49,402 nt of DNA from a virus (IMGVR_UViG_3300033388_001954:1-49402); one strand, 5' to 3'; shown: positions 24,301 through 33,091, counted from the stretch's first letter. The notes: generated from the sequence alone by a model not told the origin. Program-made: numbers and translations.

Positions 24301-26809
24301 ACTTGCATCCCAATCAAAGAAGCTTACGTGGGGGCCAACCAGGGCTAGCATCATAGCAGCTACCGAGAAGTTAAGGACCCTCACCCGCATGGATGCTATT
24401 GACAGGAACGTCAATAAGATCGCTAGCAAGATTGATGGAGGCAAGGTAACTCAAACCAATCGCCAGCTACGGGAAGACTTCAAGAAGCTTACCAAACCAT
24501 TTAAGGGTCCCGTCAAGAAGAGATTGGAAGTTGGGAAGCGAAAGATGCCAGCATCTACCCAGTCGTGGATTCGCATAGCTAATAGGGTATCAACCCTAAA
24601 AGCTGAGACCGCCGAAAGGTTTGTCAATAACCTCAACGACTTCCTAAACGAAGGGTGGGCAGAAGATAGTGAGAAAACGATTGCACTCTTTAAGGACCTC
24701 TACGCCACTATCCCTCAGGCTAAAGACTATAAAGCCATGGAGCTCCAAGACCAGGCGTTACTACTTTCCAGTAACATGCAGCAGAACGCCTCACTCTCCA
24801 GTCGCGAAGTTGCCGAAGTAGCAGCAGCAGTGGACGCGATGGAGAAGACTATCGAAACCGGCAAGCAGGAAGTTACTACTGTAGCAGAAGAGAGGGCATC
24901 CCGTCTACGAGACATTAGGGGTGACATCAAGACTGGCGTTGGTACATTACGTGCCGGGGATTTCAAGAAGGCTACTAACTCTTTCATTGGTGCAGCTCTC
25001 GGCTTACGCAGTTGGTTCAAGCTACTGACTCAGGGTGCTGAGACTGAGGTAGAAGAGAAGGTTGCTAACGAGAGATTGGCCAAGCTACTTAGGGATGTCA
25101 ATAGAGCTTCCCAGCAGCAAAGGCTGGCAGAGTTCGGTGGGCATGAGGCTTTTATGGGGGCCCTAGGGGAGATGTATGATAGCAAGTCAGAGGCCGCGCT
25201 GGCAGACCTCAATAAAGCCCGCAAAGAGTACAGCCAATATAGCCGCAAAGGTGACAACCTTTCCAAGCTCCACCTCATGCAGATCATCGGTATGGCTGAA
25301 CAGCAAGACTATCAAGAGCAGGCTAAGTCCTATGATATTGCAGCTATGAAGGGAGAGCTATCGGAAGCTGACAAGGCTCTGCTTAACTGGTTCCGTGAGT
25401 GGTATCGGAAGGAGTTGCCCTCCATCAATGCCACTAATGAACGCATTACCGGCATAACCCTAGTTACACCAGACGAGCTCTACATACCTGGCCAGGTTGA
25501 AAGACATGGCGGGTTGCCTGAAACCCATAAGGCTACCGTAATACAGCCACAGGCGTTACGCGAAAGGCAGCGCCACGGTAATCCTATTTCAGAGGATGTT
25601 ACCATACTTGACATGTGGTTGCAACGCCTCTCCCAGAATGAGCACTACAAAGCTTTTGCTGACGTAGGGCTAGATTTACGTGGCGTATTCGCTGAGAGCG
25701 AACTGCAGAAAAGTATTGACAATGCATTGGGCAAGAAGGCGTTAGACCAGTTACTGGCTGGAGTACAGGACGTAATCAACGATGGCTATAACGGCAAGAT
25801 GGACATCAAGTCAGTAGAGAGTCTGAGAAAGTTTTTCACCTACAGTAAGTTCTTCTACAACTACCGCATCGGCCTAAAGCAGCTTACGAGCTTTCCGGCC
25901 TTCGCGTTTGAGATTGGGCTGTCAGAGCTCGGCACTTACATGACGAACGCTTTCACAGCTGAAGGTAAGGCTGCCATGATGGAGATACTTAATAGCGACC
26001 TAGCTAAAGAGCGTATGGGCAGAGGTAACACCGAAGAGGTTAGGCAGACTATCGGCTCAATTACACCTACCAGAATGCAGGCCTTCTTTAGGAGGGCAAT
26101 GTTTTTCAACAAGTGGGGTGACATCATCCCGTCAATGTGGATAGGCCAAGGAATTTATCGCGGCTTCCAAGCAGACCTTCGTGAGAATAGCAACCTGTCC
26201 GAGGAGGCCATCAAGAAGGAAGCGTTATCCCGCACCTTTGAGATCATCGAGGCTACCCAGCAGAGTAGCCAGATTAAGGATCAAGCCATATGGCAGCGCA
26301 GGGGTGGCACACCAGGTAGGGTCTTGACGATATTCACCAACACTACTAGGCAGTATCTGGAGCAGGAGTTTGTTACGGCAGCAAGGTGGTTTGCGCAGCC
26401 CACCAATAAAGTTCGTCAGGCAGAAGCAGCTAAGGTGGTTCTCCTTAACCACGTAGTACTACCGTCAATGTACTATGGCATGAACCTGGCCATTAACGCC
26501 TTCTATGGTGATACTCCAGACGAGGACGATGTAGCCCCATGGATAGCTGCTATGCTGGCAGGCCCAGCTAGTGGTTACATTCTGGTTGGTACAGCCTTTG
26601 CTGCGCTAGCGGACGGTATGGCCGGCGGGGGTCGGGGCTTCCGAGGCAGCACCACCGCAATGGATGGTTTGATCTCAGATGCTAAAACAGTTGGCGCTAT
26701 GATGAATGCAGTTGCCACGCTAGAAGAAGAGGACTTCCAGAAAGCAGCAGACGCGCTACTGAAGAGCTTGTTGCCGCCCTATAGAGAATTCAGGAAAATA
26801 GAACAATAG
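21389..26809 (+). CDS. Large internal virion/ejection protein, T7 gp16-like, with zincin motif (1806 aa)
   Basis: The largest gene. Position after the gp15-like gene and helix-rich composition fit the large ejection protein that enters the cell with the DNA. Around residue 713 is His-Glu-Ala-Phe-His, followed at 766 by Glu-Val-Leu-Ala-Asp, a HExxH plus ExxAD arrangement as in thermolysin-type gluzincin proteases. This suggests a metal-peptidase domain inside the polyprotein. T7 gp16 instead carries an N-terminal transglycosylase; no such Glu motif was recognised here. Two hydrophobic segments near 385-420 and 1690-1735 may insert in membrane. Confidence 0.8.
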   Translation: MAEPLQPNWALFEEANRRGILPDDKKPLYEEAVSRGIAPQPAINKPNNAALFKELRNVNPDSIDEQYAFGLASLAQESLWGIRDDDGKATFGSPQEPRTLIKKLQNLLDPGRHQDVLSDYEKLIKLDPEQQLAEARKAEPVGSKLTEAVSFFEESVLKELTPGKPPALGQVPPELTEALKNVDPDMAAWFTDPVGEIDAESIGKLVLPSRPSQQAEIVEEEAAIRETAEATVRDKYKFSLLQKDFFRYKTLLESSLSGDSISWAKASANADEVDATWFSMLPQQEKPMATKLAWLLKNTSDSGVMAESAIKLFRSAATIGKGGWRFFFQRGADLGFGVEALFRPEEAGQVQLALDEMKKDDVLLESLDNRKFSERGFLAKGIVGTFENAPLIIALGVPGLREQIGPVLITSYMADEAERQFISDGMNPEVAAPLGLGVGILNTAIEKLQMDIVLGKNTLPFSRLLTKNMVTAFAGRVGTNITTEMFEEIMQSAVEESARQVGMGELDIQAMNATILETIEQSLPTLTVMGVIGAASGSIRDRNNREPLTDEVRGKINDVVPMDYEKIMSDISGTEKRMSDVLSENEDRARAEVMTDFRAAKSEKAKKAVLEDNMVENVDEAFEFLSDNMAAVEEEVTARKEVAKAELGKVSEAAPVELQEAAAQIGEAAGFDVVAFVDKLTNVEGDPNKVAQLVDNTVEVLNSFQDPATLVRHEAFHKFMEDTDILSEGQQEVLNSATEKLVSELAKAGIDTSIYEALEGDARTQEVLADAGAVLSQQELSLWGKAKDFFEKIKNFVSSKGFQSVRSILQSVEKEGLAKAATPAATTEARFARRAGEGVQPSTEAEVDTKFDAIMDEIFEAGFEEGRLQGEAASVAKAAKATIAKRVATEKSNAVKSRSSLTPSELSNSGVDVNAAFASKDIQVGIEAIRGPIKEAIRKQLVKEGVFTDRKVRYESDPIFKATYRQTMASILASQSKKLTWGPTRASIIAATEKLRTLTRMDAIDRNVNKIASKIDGGKVTQTNRQLREDFKKLTKPFKGPVKKRLEVGKRKMPASTQSWIRIANRVSTLKAETAERFVNNLNDFLNEGWAEDSEKTIALFKDLYATIPQAKDYKAMELQDQALLLSSNMQQNASLSSREVAEVAAAVDAMEKTIETGKQEVTTVAEERASRLRDIRGDIKTGVGTLRAGDFKKATNSFIGAALGLRSWFKLLTQGAETEVEEKVANERLAKLLRDVNRASQQQRLAEFGGHEAFMGALGEMYDSKSEAALADLNKARKEYSQYSRKGDNLSKLHLMQIIGMAEQQDYQEQAKSYDIAAMKGELSEADKALLNWFREWYRKELPSINATNERITGITLVTPDELYIPGQVERHGGLPETHKATVIQPQALRERQRHGNPISEDVTILDMWLQRLSQNEHYKAFADVGLDLRGVFAESELQKSIDNALGKKALDQLLAGVQDVINDGYNGKMDIKSVESLRKFFTYSKFFYNYRIGLKQLTSFPAFAFEIGLSELGTYMTNAFTAEGKAAMMEILNSDLAKERMGRGNTEEVRQTIGSITPTRMQAFFRRAMFFNKWGDIIPSMWIGQGIYRGFQADLRENSNLSEEAIKKEALSRTFEIIEATQQSSQIKDQAIWQRRGGTPGRVLTIFTNTTRQYLEQEFVTAARWFAQPTNKVRQAEAAKVVLLNHVVLPSMYYGMNLAINAFYGDTPDEDDVAPWIAAMLAGPASGYILVGTAFAALADGMAGGGRGFRGSTTAMDGLISDAKTVGAMMNAVATLEEEDFQKAADALLKSLLPPYREFRKIEQ

Positions 26810-26818
26810 GTATCACAA

Positions 26819-29086
26819 ATGACAGTCCCAACCGAAGACAATAAAGCAGGCCCGTACGCAGGGGCAGGTGTAGGTCCCTATAGTGGCGGATCGCTAACCA
26901 TTACCACCAGCGCTGAGATAAGGGTTGTGTTAACCACTGCTAGTGGCAACGAGAGCGACCTAGTGTTGACAAGCGATTATAGCGTGTCAATCGATAGTAA
27001 TGGCAACTTCACAGTTACGACAGTATCCTCCTATACTTCCTCTGAGAAGATTACCATTGTCTACAGCCTACCAGCTACCCAGCTATTTGCTCCCGACAAT
27101 CAGGCCCCATGGGTGGCAAAGAACCATGAGGATGCCTACGATAAGCTCACTAGGCTAGTACAGGAAACCAGGGAAGAGAACGATAGATCGGTGAAGGTGC
27201 CAGTAAGTAGCAGCCTTGACCCTGATGATGTCTTTCAGGACTTCCTTGACGGCACCCTAACGGCAGTCGCCTACACTAGCGAGAAGCAGCTAAGTCTCTA
27301 CAATAGCCTAGCTGATGCTATCGCAAGTATCGCCAGTAACGACGTTAACCTCATAATCGATACAGACGATAGCCTCACCGGCAACTTGATTGTTCCAGCA
27401 AATATCGCCCTGCGGTTTGTTAAGGGTAACATCATAACAACGTCCACCAATAGCCTGACTATACTAGGACCAATCATTGCTGGCTCCTGGCAGCTATTTA
27501 ATAGTACTGGTGGTTCAGTGCTAAGTACAAGCAACATCATGAAGGTTAACCCTTACTGGTGGGGCATTGTTGGGGACGGCGCTACCTCAGACGTAACCAG
27601 TATCACTAACGCATTTTCCTTCGCAAGTGATGGGTCGGCTATTTACTTTCCGCCGGCGGCCTCATCCTACTACATTGACAGTGCGATTGTAGCTACAGAT
27701 AAGGACCTTTTTATTGACGCAGGGATCGCAAGGTTTACCCTCAGCGGCGACAATGCCGGCTTCCAATTTCACGGTGACATTAGTCGGCTAAGGTGGGCGG
27801 GTGGCGTCTTCCAGGGGGATAACACAAACCGGGACAGTGACAGCACGCTTGCGCAGGCCGCCCTTATAGTCGGCAATGTGGATGGTGATGACATTGCTGA
27901 TGTTATCATTTCAGACCTCTACTGCAACCAGGCTAACATTGGCATAAAAATAGCAGACGGAAGAAGTAGTGGCGATACTGTGGATCGCGTAATCATAACT
28001 AACTGCACAATCCTTGGGGCTGTCGGCTTCGTTGGTGGAGTAGGTTACGGCATCCAAATATCACAGGCTCCAGGTGTGTCAATTAAGGACTGCAATGTCG
28101 AGGATTGCCAACGCCATGGAATATACGTGTCAGAAGGAAGGAATGCCAGGGTTACTGGCTGTGAGGTTGTGGGTTGCGGCAAGGGCGATGGGACAATACG
28201 CGGGGCGATGTCAATTTCCCGTACCGCTAATGTTGTTATTTCAGCATGCCTACTGCATGACAATGCGGACTGTGCGCTTGCTATTGATACAGACAGCCAA
28301 GGGCTAGCCCCTGATAATATCTGTCGCGACATAGAAGTCTCTGGCTGCACATTCAGCGTCAACGATTACGGCTCCCTGCGGATTGGAACAAGTGCAAATC
28401 CTGCTGTGGATGGTGTGCCTGGAGCAGTAACGATATCCGATTGTACGATACGAGAACAGGCCACACCTCTGGCTTCGGCAATTACGGTCAACCAGTGTGA
28501 CATACTATCCATCTCGAACATCACCATTGACGCGAGGGACGTTACGGGTACCTTCAGGGCTGTAACCCTAACCGGCACCGGCGGTGAGGCTTATACTAAG
28601 GGCTTGAAGCTTGATAACATTCACGTTTCAGCAGCCAACTCGTCAGGGTCCTACGTAGTTCAGGTCGCAGTCGCAATCTATGAGGGATCACAGCAAGTAG
28701 AGATTACAAACATCCTGAGCTCCGACATTACGGGAAGCCTGATAGAGTATGTTGCCGGAAGTGCGGCAAGCGTGACAAATGCAAAGCTCTATATTGAGGA
28801 CGGTAGCCGTACCCTAACAAACGCTGGGGCCACCCCGTGGGTTGCGGGAGCTGAACAAATATTACTAACTAACTCGTCACCACAAGACCTCAGTAACTTT
28901 ACGGGCGGGAGGCCCGGTGAAAGTATAGTTATTATCTTTACCGATGGAAACACGACAGTGAAGAATTCAAACTTCTATGTCGCAGCAGCAGCGGACTGGA
29001 ACCCTGCTCAGAATGATACAATATCTATGAGTAAAAGACCTGCCTCGCTGTGGTATGAGGTTTGCCGTTCTGATAATACGCCATAA
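26819..29086 (+). CDS. Tailspike with right-handed beta-helix (755 aa)
   Basis: Residues 1-150 match the T7 gp17-type N-terminal anchor (Tyr-Ser-Val-Ser-Ile-Asp ... Ala-Trp-Val-Ala-Lys-Asn-His-Glu-Asp-Ala-Tyr-Asp). Residues about 270-560 repeat short Asn-Cys/Val-Gly-Cys-Xaa-Val turns typical of pectate-lyase-like beta-helices used to bind or cut surface polysaccharide. Several Asp clusters could form a catalytic site. Codons in the last two thirds look more varied than in the anchor, in line with modular swapping of the receptor part. Strong recognition, specificity unknown. Confidence 0.8.
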   Translation: MTVPTEDNKAGPYAGAGVGPYSGGSLTITTSAEIRVVLTTASGNESDLVLTSDYSVSIDSNGNFTVTTVSSYTSSEKITIVYSLPATQLFAPDNQAPWVAKNHEDAYDKLTRLVQETREENDRSVKVPVSSSLDPDDVFQDFLDGTLTAVAYTSEKQLSLYNSLADAIASIASNDVNLIIDTDDSLTGNLIVPANIALRFVKGNIITTSTNSLTILGPIIAGSWQLFNSTGGSVLSTSNIMKVNPYWWGIVGDGATSDVTSITNAFSFASDGSAIYFPPAASSYYIDSAIVATDKDLFIDAGIARFTLSGDNAGFQFHGDISRLRWAGGVFQGDNTNRDSDSTLAQAALIVGNVDGDDIADVIISDLYCNQANIGIKIADGRSSGDTVDRVIITNCTILGAVGFVGGVGYGIQISQAPGVSIKDCNVEDCQRHGIYVSEGRNARVTGCEVVGCGKGDGTIRGAMSISRTANVVISACLLHDNADCALAIDTDSQGLAPDNICRDIEVSGCTFSVNDYGSLRIGTSANPAVDGVPGAVTISDCTIREQATPLASAITVNQCDILSISNITIDARDVTGTFRAVTLTGTGGEAYTKGLKLDNIHVSAANSSGSYVVQVAVAIYEGSQQVEITNILSSDITGSLIEYVAGSAASVTNAKLYIEDGSRTLTNAGATPWVAGAEQILLTNSSPQDLSNFTGGRPGESIVIIFTDGNTTVKNSNFYVAAAADWNPAQNDTISMSKRPASLWYEVCRSDNTP

Positions 29087-29097
29087 GGAAATAACTA

Positions 29098-29289
29098 ATG
29101 ACCAAAGAAATAGAGCTACTTACCTGGTTAGCTAGGGATGGCTGGCGCTGGAAGGCTGGCCCTATCGTGGGAGGGGAGACTGATTGGAAGATCCAGTCAA
29201 CTGAGTGCTATAAAACAGCTGACCTTGCGGAGAAGGATGCTGAGCTATATATCTGCAATAATTGGGCTATAGAGAAGGAGGTATCCTGA
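29098..29289 (+). CDS. Hypothetical protein (63 aa)
   Basis: Small Trp-rich protein (Leu-Ala-Arg-Asp-Gly-Trp-Arg-Trp-Lys-Ala-Gly) with a helical C-terminus. AAGGAAAT precedes the ATG. The stop TGA overlaps the next ATG (TGATG at 29287-29291), a strong translational coupling to the fibre-like gene. It may be a chaperone or lid for the tail proteins; inference from position. Confidence 0.6.
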   Translation: MTKEIELLTWLARDGWRWKAGPIVGGETDWKIQSTECYKTADLAEKDAELYICNNWAIEKEVS

Positions 29290-30608
29290 TGGGATGGTAT
29301 CTTTGCATAAAAACAATACAGTTTGGTGGGAAGCTTTACGAGGAGGGGAAGTACTACTTAATTAATAGTAGCCCCACTCCGCCTGCCGGGAGCTTCACCG
29401 CCAAAACGATTGACCAGATCCCCCGCATAGAAGACGACAAGCTACGAATTGATAGGGACCTTGAAGGCACCCATCACATACTCAACAAGGCTAACTTTGA
29501 GAAGGATGTAGCTGTCGAGGGTAGCCTCTCTGCCCCCGCAATCGCAACTAACTGCATTGACTTTGATGTATCCGCTTCCGTTACCACTGCAGAGGGCCGC
29601 CTCTGTTGGGATGGTGACGAGGATTCACTAGCCGTAGGTATGCCCGGTGGTGAGGTTAACCTTAACGTAGGGATGGAGGCATTCCTGCCCAGGCGGGTAT
29701 CCAACAAGAGTGGTGGTGACCTAAAGAATGGCAACTACATCTACATTAGCGGGGGGAGTGGGGTTAATGCTGAGATAGAAGCAGCCCAAGCTGATGTTGC
29801 TAGCACAGCAGAGACCACAATAGCATGCCTAACGGAGGACATAGATGACAACGGAAAGGGTTATGCTACTACGTTTGGTTTGGTGAGGGGTAGTACTGCC
29901 CAGCCAATCGATACTTCGTCCTTCCCACCAGGGACTGTGCTATATCTGTCACCCACAGTACCGGGAGGCTTCCAAGATACCGTACCCCCGCATCCTAACT
30001 ACGTTACTAGGTTAGGGCAAGTCTTTAGGCAGCATGGGTCAGAGGGTTGGATATTCGTTAACATAGGTGAGCCTGTCTGCCCTTGCCGCATAGCCGGCGG
30101 AGACGACGCAGTATGGGATGACTTGCGCTTCCCAGCTAGCAGGATTAGGCAGGGAGCTACGGCCAAGCCTGACTTTGATGTTACTAACCTTGGCTTGCTG
30201 TTTCCCCAGGACGATGCCACAGAGATTGCCTACATCATAGGGCAGATGCCGCATGAGTACCTACTTGAAAGTGACCTTGAGCCGCATATCCACTTCTTCC
30301 AGGAGGAGGCCACTACGCCTACCTTCAAGCTAGACTATAGGTGGTATAAGAATGGGGCAGACCCAACTGGTAGCTTCACAACTATTACAGCTGCTACCTT
30401 TGCGTTCACCTACACATCAGGTACCATTATGCAGATTGCTAGCTTCCCATCAATAGATGCTACTGGCATAGATAGTGTGAGCTCCATAATAGACATTAAG
30501 CTCTACCGGGATGATGACGACATTAGTGGTGACGTACTCCTGAAGGAGTTTGATATCCATTACAAGATAGATAGCTTAGGCAGCAGGCAGCAGTTCACTA
30601 AGGGGTAA
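29289..30608 (+). CDS. Fibre/decoration-like virion protein (439 aa)
   Basis: The ATG at 29289 is preferred over an in-frame Met 27 bases upstream because GAAGGAGGT lies 8 nt before it. The C-terminal third contains Pro-His-Glu-Tyr-Leu-Leu-Glu-Ser-Asp-Leu-Glu-Pro-His-Ile-His-Phe and a beta sandwich with Lys-Leu-Asp-Tyr-Arg-Trp-Tyr-Lys-Asn-Gly. I recall this pattern from phage structural proteins encoded beside tailspikes. The middle (about 130-270) is beta-rich. Last gene of the rightward arm before the terminator. Confidence 0.65.
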   Translation: MGWYLCIKTIQFGGKLYEEGKYYLINSSPTPPAGSFTAKTIDQIPRIEDDKLRIDRDLEGTHHILNKANFEKDVAVEGSLSAPAIATNCIDFDVSASVTTAEGRLCWDGDEDSLAVGMPGGEVNLNVGMEAFLPRRVSNKSGGDLKNGNYIYISGGSGVNAEIEAAQADVASTAETTIACLTEDIDDNGKGYATTFGLVRGSTAQPIDTSSFPPGTVLYLSPTVPGGFQDTVPPHPNYVTRLGQVFRQHGSEGWIFVNIGEPVCPCRIAGGDDAVWDDLRFPASRIRQGATAKPDFDVTNLGLLFPQDDATEIAYIIGQMPHEYLLESDLEPHIHFFQEEATTPTFKLDYRWYKNGADPTGSFTTITAATFAFTYTSGTIMQIASFPSIDATGIDSVSSIIDIKLYRDDDDISGDVLLKEFDIHYKIDSLGSRQQFTKG

Positions 30609-30610
30609 CG

Positions 30611-30650
30611 AAAAAGCTCCCCTCTAGATAGTTATCCTAAAGGGGAGCCG
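30611..30650 (-). terminator. Intrinsic terminator between converging arms
   Basis: GCTCCCCT (30616-30623) pairs perfectly with AGGGGAGC (30641-30648). On the minus strand the hairpin is followed by TTTTT, so it is a textbook terminator for leftward genes. On the plus strand the run after the stem lacks T's, so rightward stopping is weaker. It marks the meeting point of the late (rightward) and replication (leftward) arms. Confidence 0.85.
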
Positions 30651-30677
30651 TGGTGAGGGGTGGTAGTAAGGGCTATT

Positions 30678-30983
30678 TCATTTGCCTTCCTCTTGTGAGA
30701 GTGCCCCTTCAAGCTGCTTATTGCGGGCTTCGAGTTCTTTTATCTTGTCGATGACTTGCTCTTCAAGGAGGCTACCATACTCCCATTCAAAGCTAAACAT
30801 GCATGCCTTCCAAATGGTTTCAAGGTGTCCCCATCCGCGAGAAGCCTTGTCGGTCGCCTCGGCCAGTGCAGTTTGGATTTCATCTTCGGTACCGCAGGGG
30901 CATTGATGCCATGCAAGGTTTCCAATAATTCCAGGGCCGTTCTCGCCGTAGAATCCAGTGTCTTCACATGTTTCACACTTCAT
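30678..30983 (-). CDS. Cys-rich zinc-binding-like protein (101 aa)
   Basis: The N-terminus carries Cys-Glu-Thr-Cys (3-6) and Cys-Pro-Cys-Gly near residue 28, one probable zinc site of the 'Cxx C ... CxCG' type. A long charged helix follows from about 60. Last leftward gene before the terminator. GAGAAG precedes the ATG. Function unknown; such proteins often adapt RNA polymerase or nucleases, but that is only a suggestion. Confidence 0.65.
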   Translation of the reverse strand: MKCETCEDTGFYGENGPGIIGNLAWHQCPCGTEDEIQTALAEATDKASRGWGHLETIWKACMFSFEWEYGSLLEEQVIDKIKELEARNKQLEGALSQEEGK

Positions 30984-30985
30984 CT

Positions 30986-31543
30986 CTACTTCTCCTCTCT
31001 ATGGTTTTTCAGTAGCCTTTTAACTGATTCTTGTAGGTTATGGACAGTAGTCCCACTACAGCGCATCTGCTTGGCGGTCTCCCGATGGCTGTAACCATAA
31101 GCAAAACGCAGCTCAACCACTTTACGATGTCTGCTAGTTAGGTGCTTCTCTATGTATTGCAGCAGGTCTTCGTTGCTGTACTCTATGATGGCCTCATCTA
31201 CTGGCTGCTGACTGTCGGGTATCCCATCAAGGTTGAGTGATCGACGCTGCCTTTTTTCCTCCCTAACAATGCGCCGTGATATATTTCTCTTGAGTGACTT
31301 CGTGAAGTAGGTCCGAAACTTGGTGCGACCTTTGCGATAGTTCTTGACGCAGGTATTGAAGGCCTCCAGGAAGGCGTCCATGCAGCTGTCATCACCGTCT
31401 TCAGGTTGTAGCCTCCTTAAGGCCTTACCCTTTTCCCTCAGGAAAATAAACCACATCTGCTCCATAAGAGTACCATAGGACTCATCATCCTTACTGGCGG
31501 CTGCAGCTAAGGTATTTTGTTCTTCTGCTGATAGTATCTTCAT
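30986..31543 (-). CDS. Sigma-70 family factor (first of two)
   Basis: 185 aa when started at the ATG at 31543, which has AGGTGG at a good distance and an ATGA overlap with the upstream gene; the longer start (31570) is rejected. Region 2 lies about 55-95 (Met-Asp-Ala-Phe-Leu-Glu-Ala-Phe-Asn-Thr ... Lys-Phe-Arg-Thr-Tyr-Phe). Region 4 is at 135-180 (Ser-Arg-His-Arg-Lys-Val-Val-Glu-Leu-Arg-Phe, then a helix-turn-helix). It would direct host RNA polymerase to phage promoters. It is distinct in sequence from the second factor at 44613. Confidence 0.88.
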   Translation of the reverse strand: MKILSAEEQNTLAAAASKDDESYGTLMEQMWFIFLREKGKALRRLQPEDGDDSCMDAFLEAFNTCVKNYRKGRTKFRTYFTKSLKRNISRRIVREEKRQRRSLNLDGIPDSQQPVDEAIIEYSNEDLLQYIEKHLTSRHRKVVELRFAYGYSHRETAKQMRCSGTTVHNLQESVKRLLKNHREEK

Positions 31544-31731
31544 GGTGTTGCCACCTTCTTTTTTAGGCACAACTTACAGGTTACGTTCTTCCAGTTCCTT
31601 GCAATGTAGTAACGCTTGCCTCCCCAATATGCTCTTGGTCCACCACATAGTGACGTTGGCCTCCATTCCTTCTGACCAAAACCCAAGTAGTGTTCAACCT
31701 TTCTTTTGTAGTCTCCCTTATGTATCCTCAT
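31540..31731 (-). CDS. Small CxxC protein (63 aa)
   Basis: Basic protein ending in Cys-Lys-Leu-Cys-Leu-Lys-Lys-Lys and carrying Cys-Gly-Gly at residue 29, a likely half zinc finger. The ATG overlaps the upstream stop, and its own stop overlaps the sigma factor start (ATGA), so it is coupled to both. Could be a partner of the sigma factor, but this is unproven. Confidence 0.6.
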   Translation of the reverse strand: MRIHKGDYKRKVEHYLGFGQKEWRPTSLCGGPRAYWGGKRYYIARNWKNVTCKLCLKKKVATP

Positions 31732-32273
31732 AGTAACACCTCCTTCCAGTGTGGTAAGTTCCCCAGGAACTGCCAGTGCTTATAGAGTTTGTTGGGGTTG
31801 CTCTTCATGAAGCAAACCTTCGGTAGGTTCTTAAGGTGCGGCCTACCATTAGCGGCAAAGAACTGTTCAGGGATAACCTTGTTAACGTACACTCCGTGGA
31901 CGTGGTACAGGAACTTCTGGGTCAGCGAGAACTTAGCTATTTGGGTTGCAGGGCTTCTCTTTCCCTTCACGTCAATGCTGTAGTCATAGCCAGACATAGA
32001 GCAATACGAGTGAAGTCCATTAAGTTCCTTACTACTCCACACCTCAAAGTCCGACGTGTAATGGGACGCCTGCAGTAGGCACCTATCTACCATCTTAACC
32101 TTCGTCTTGAGCTGCTTCTCTACCTTGTAGGTAACCTTCTCAGTGAGCGGGTACTGGTACTGCGTCCTGAAGGATAGGAACCCACCTTCTTCCGATACCT
32201 CCTTCAGCCAGCAGTATAGCAACGCCTCAGACAGGGAGTCCCAGAGGATGCCGTCATGGGTTGTTTTAGCCAT
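31728..32273 (-). CDS. PD-(D/E)XK nuclease, Holliday-junction resolvase-like (181 aa)
   Basis: Start at 32273 is chosen over 32324 because GGAGGTGG lies 6 nt before it. Glu16 lies in a helix, Asp75 in Tyr-Thr-Ser-Asp-Phe-Glu-Val-Trp, and Asp101-Val-Lys103 in the strand Asp-Tyr-Ser-Ile-Asp-Val-Lys-Gly. These are the three positions of the PD-(D/E)XK active site. Likely roles are resolution of recombination junctions or DNA end trimming before packaging. The exact family (DUF1064/T7 endo I-like) is not settled. Confidence 0.75.
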   Translation of the reverse strand: MAKTTHDGILWDSLSEALLYCWLKEVSEEGGFLSFRTQYQYPLTEKVTYKVEKQLKTKVKMVDRCLLQASHYTSDFEVWSSKELNGLHSYCSMSGYDYSIDVKGKRSPATQIAKFSLTQKFLYHVHGVYVNKVIPEQFFAANGRPHLKNLPKVCFMKSNPNKLYKHWQFLGNLPHWKEVLL

Positions 32274-32484
32274 TGGGTTCCACCTCCAGCGGGATTGGTT
32301 CAGTGGTACCTGAAATAAAGCCAAGCTCGCTAGCGATATCTTCCATCAGGCAGTACCCATCACAGTTAGCGTCATCATATCTTACCGTAACGCCTCCAGG
32401 TACTTGTTTGTAGCCGTCTTCGTCTGCCATATATAGTAGGTCGTAGGCTGCTCGTAGTAACACATCCTTTCTGCTATCCTTCAT
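32266..32484 (-). CDS. Hypothetical protein (72 aa)
   Basis: Acidic, helical at the N-terminus (Arg-Lys-Asp-Val-Leu-Leu-Arg-Ala-Ala-Tyr-Asp-Leu-Leu), then beta (Val-Thr-Val-Arg-Tyr-Asp-Asp). The ATG overlaps the upstream stop. It overlaps the nuclease gene by 8 bases. GGCAGT-type start region with AAGGAT upstream. No family recognised. Confidence 0.55.
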   Translation of the reverse strand: MKDSRKDVLLRAAYDLLYMADEDGYKQVPGGVTVRYDDANCDGYCLMEDIASELGFISGTTEPIPLEVEPNG

Positions 32485-32680
32485 CGGGCTTTACCTCCTT
32501 AGGTTTTACTACCTTAATGCCATGGGTTACCCCGAACTTCTCCCAGTAGGCCATCTCGCACTTGTCGCTACAGATGTTGTTGCGGTTAGTGGTGCTACCA
32601 GGTGGGGTAAACTGTTTACCACAACAGCAGCAAGCATGTTGTAGTACTGTCGTAGTGGTTTTACTGGTTGCTGTACTCAT
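32474..32680 (-). CDS. Zinc-ribbon-like protein (68 aa)
   Basis: His-Ala-Cys-Cys-Cys-Cys-Gly-Lys-Gln-Phe (15-24) and Cys-Ser-Asp-Lys-Cys-Glu-Met (37-43) form a C-x2-C ... C-x3-C metal site like those of FYVE/MYM or LIM-type knuckles. The C-terminus is Lys-rich. The ATG overlaps the preceding gene's stop by 4. Function unknown. Confidence 0.6.
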   Translation of the reverse strand: MSTATSKTTTTVLQHACCCCGKQFTPPGSTTNRNNICSDKCEMAYWEKFGVTHGIKVVKPKEVKPDEG

Positions 32681-32907
32681 TTCTTTCCACCTCGCGAGAG
32701 GCTGCTATAGCTCAACCCAACTGGTATGCATCCATTGAGGCATATGTAGCAGCTACATAGGAGGCTATACCTACTAGGCTTACCACACAATGGGCACTTG
32801 GGGTTGCCATCAGCCTCTTCTGTCGCTTCCTTCTTGCCAAAGATCTTGTCGTAGTTCCCCCTGGCTTGTTTGCTAAAGGGGATAGTCCTACCTTTATGTC
32901 TGCTCAT
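32677..32907 (-). CDS. Zinc-ribbon-like protein (76 aa)
   Basis: Two Cys pairs (Cys-Pro-Leu-Cys-Gly at about 37 and Cys-Ser-Cys-Tyr-Ile-Cys at about 51) plus a basic N-terminal half (Lys/Arg-rich) suggest a small zinc-finger nucleic-acid-binding protein. It overlaps the downstream gene by four bases. Function unknown. Confidence 0.6.
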   Translation of the reverse strand: MSRHKGRTIPFSKQARGNYDKIFGKKEATEEADGNPKCPLCGKPSRYSLLCSCYICLNGCIPVGLSYSSLSRGGKK

Positions 32908-33091
32908 TGGTGGTGGCCTCCATCTTCTTTAGCTCTTCCTCAGCCAGCCCGTTGTAATTTGCTAAGGCAGAGAAGCCATCCATTGCCTGGCCTTGGTTTG
33001 CTACTGTCGCCTGCCCTTGCGCCACCCGTATGGCTATAAGGGCTTTGCTGAGCTTTATGTATTCTTCCTTCCAGTCGTAGGGGTCCATCAC
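32894..33091 (-). CDS. Hypothetical protein (65 aa)
   Basis: Helical throughout with an acidic C-terminus (Glu-Glu-Glu-Leu-Lys-Lys-Met). It overlaps the genes on either side by a few bases (ATGA-type overlap with 33088). No cysteines and no membrane segment. No family recognised. Confidence 0.55.
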   Translation of the reverse strand: MMDPYDWKEEYIKLSKALIAIRVAQGQATVANQGQAMDGFSALANYNGLAEEELKKMEATTNEQT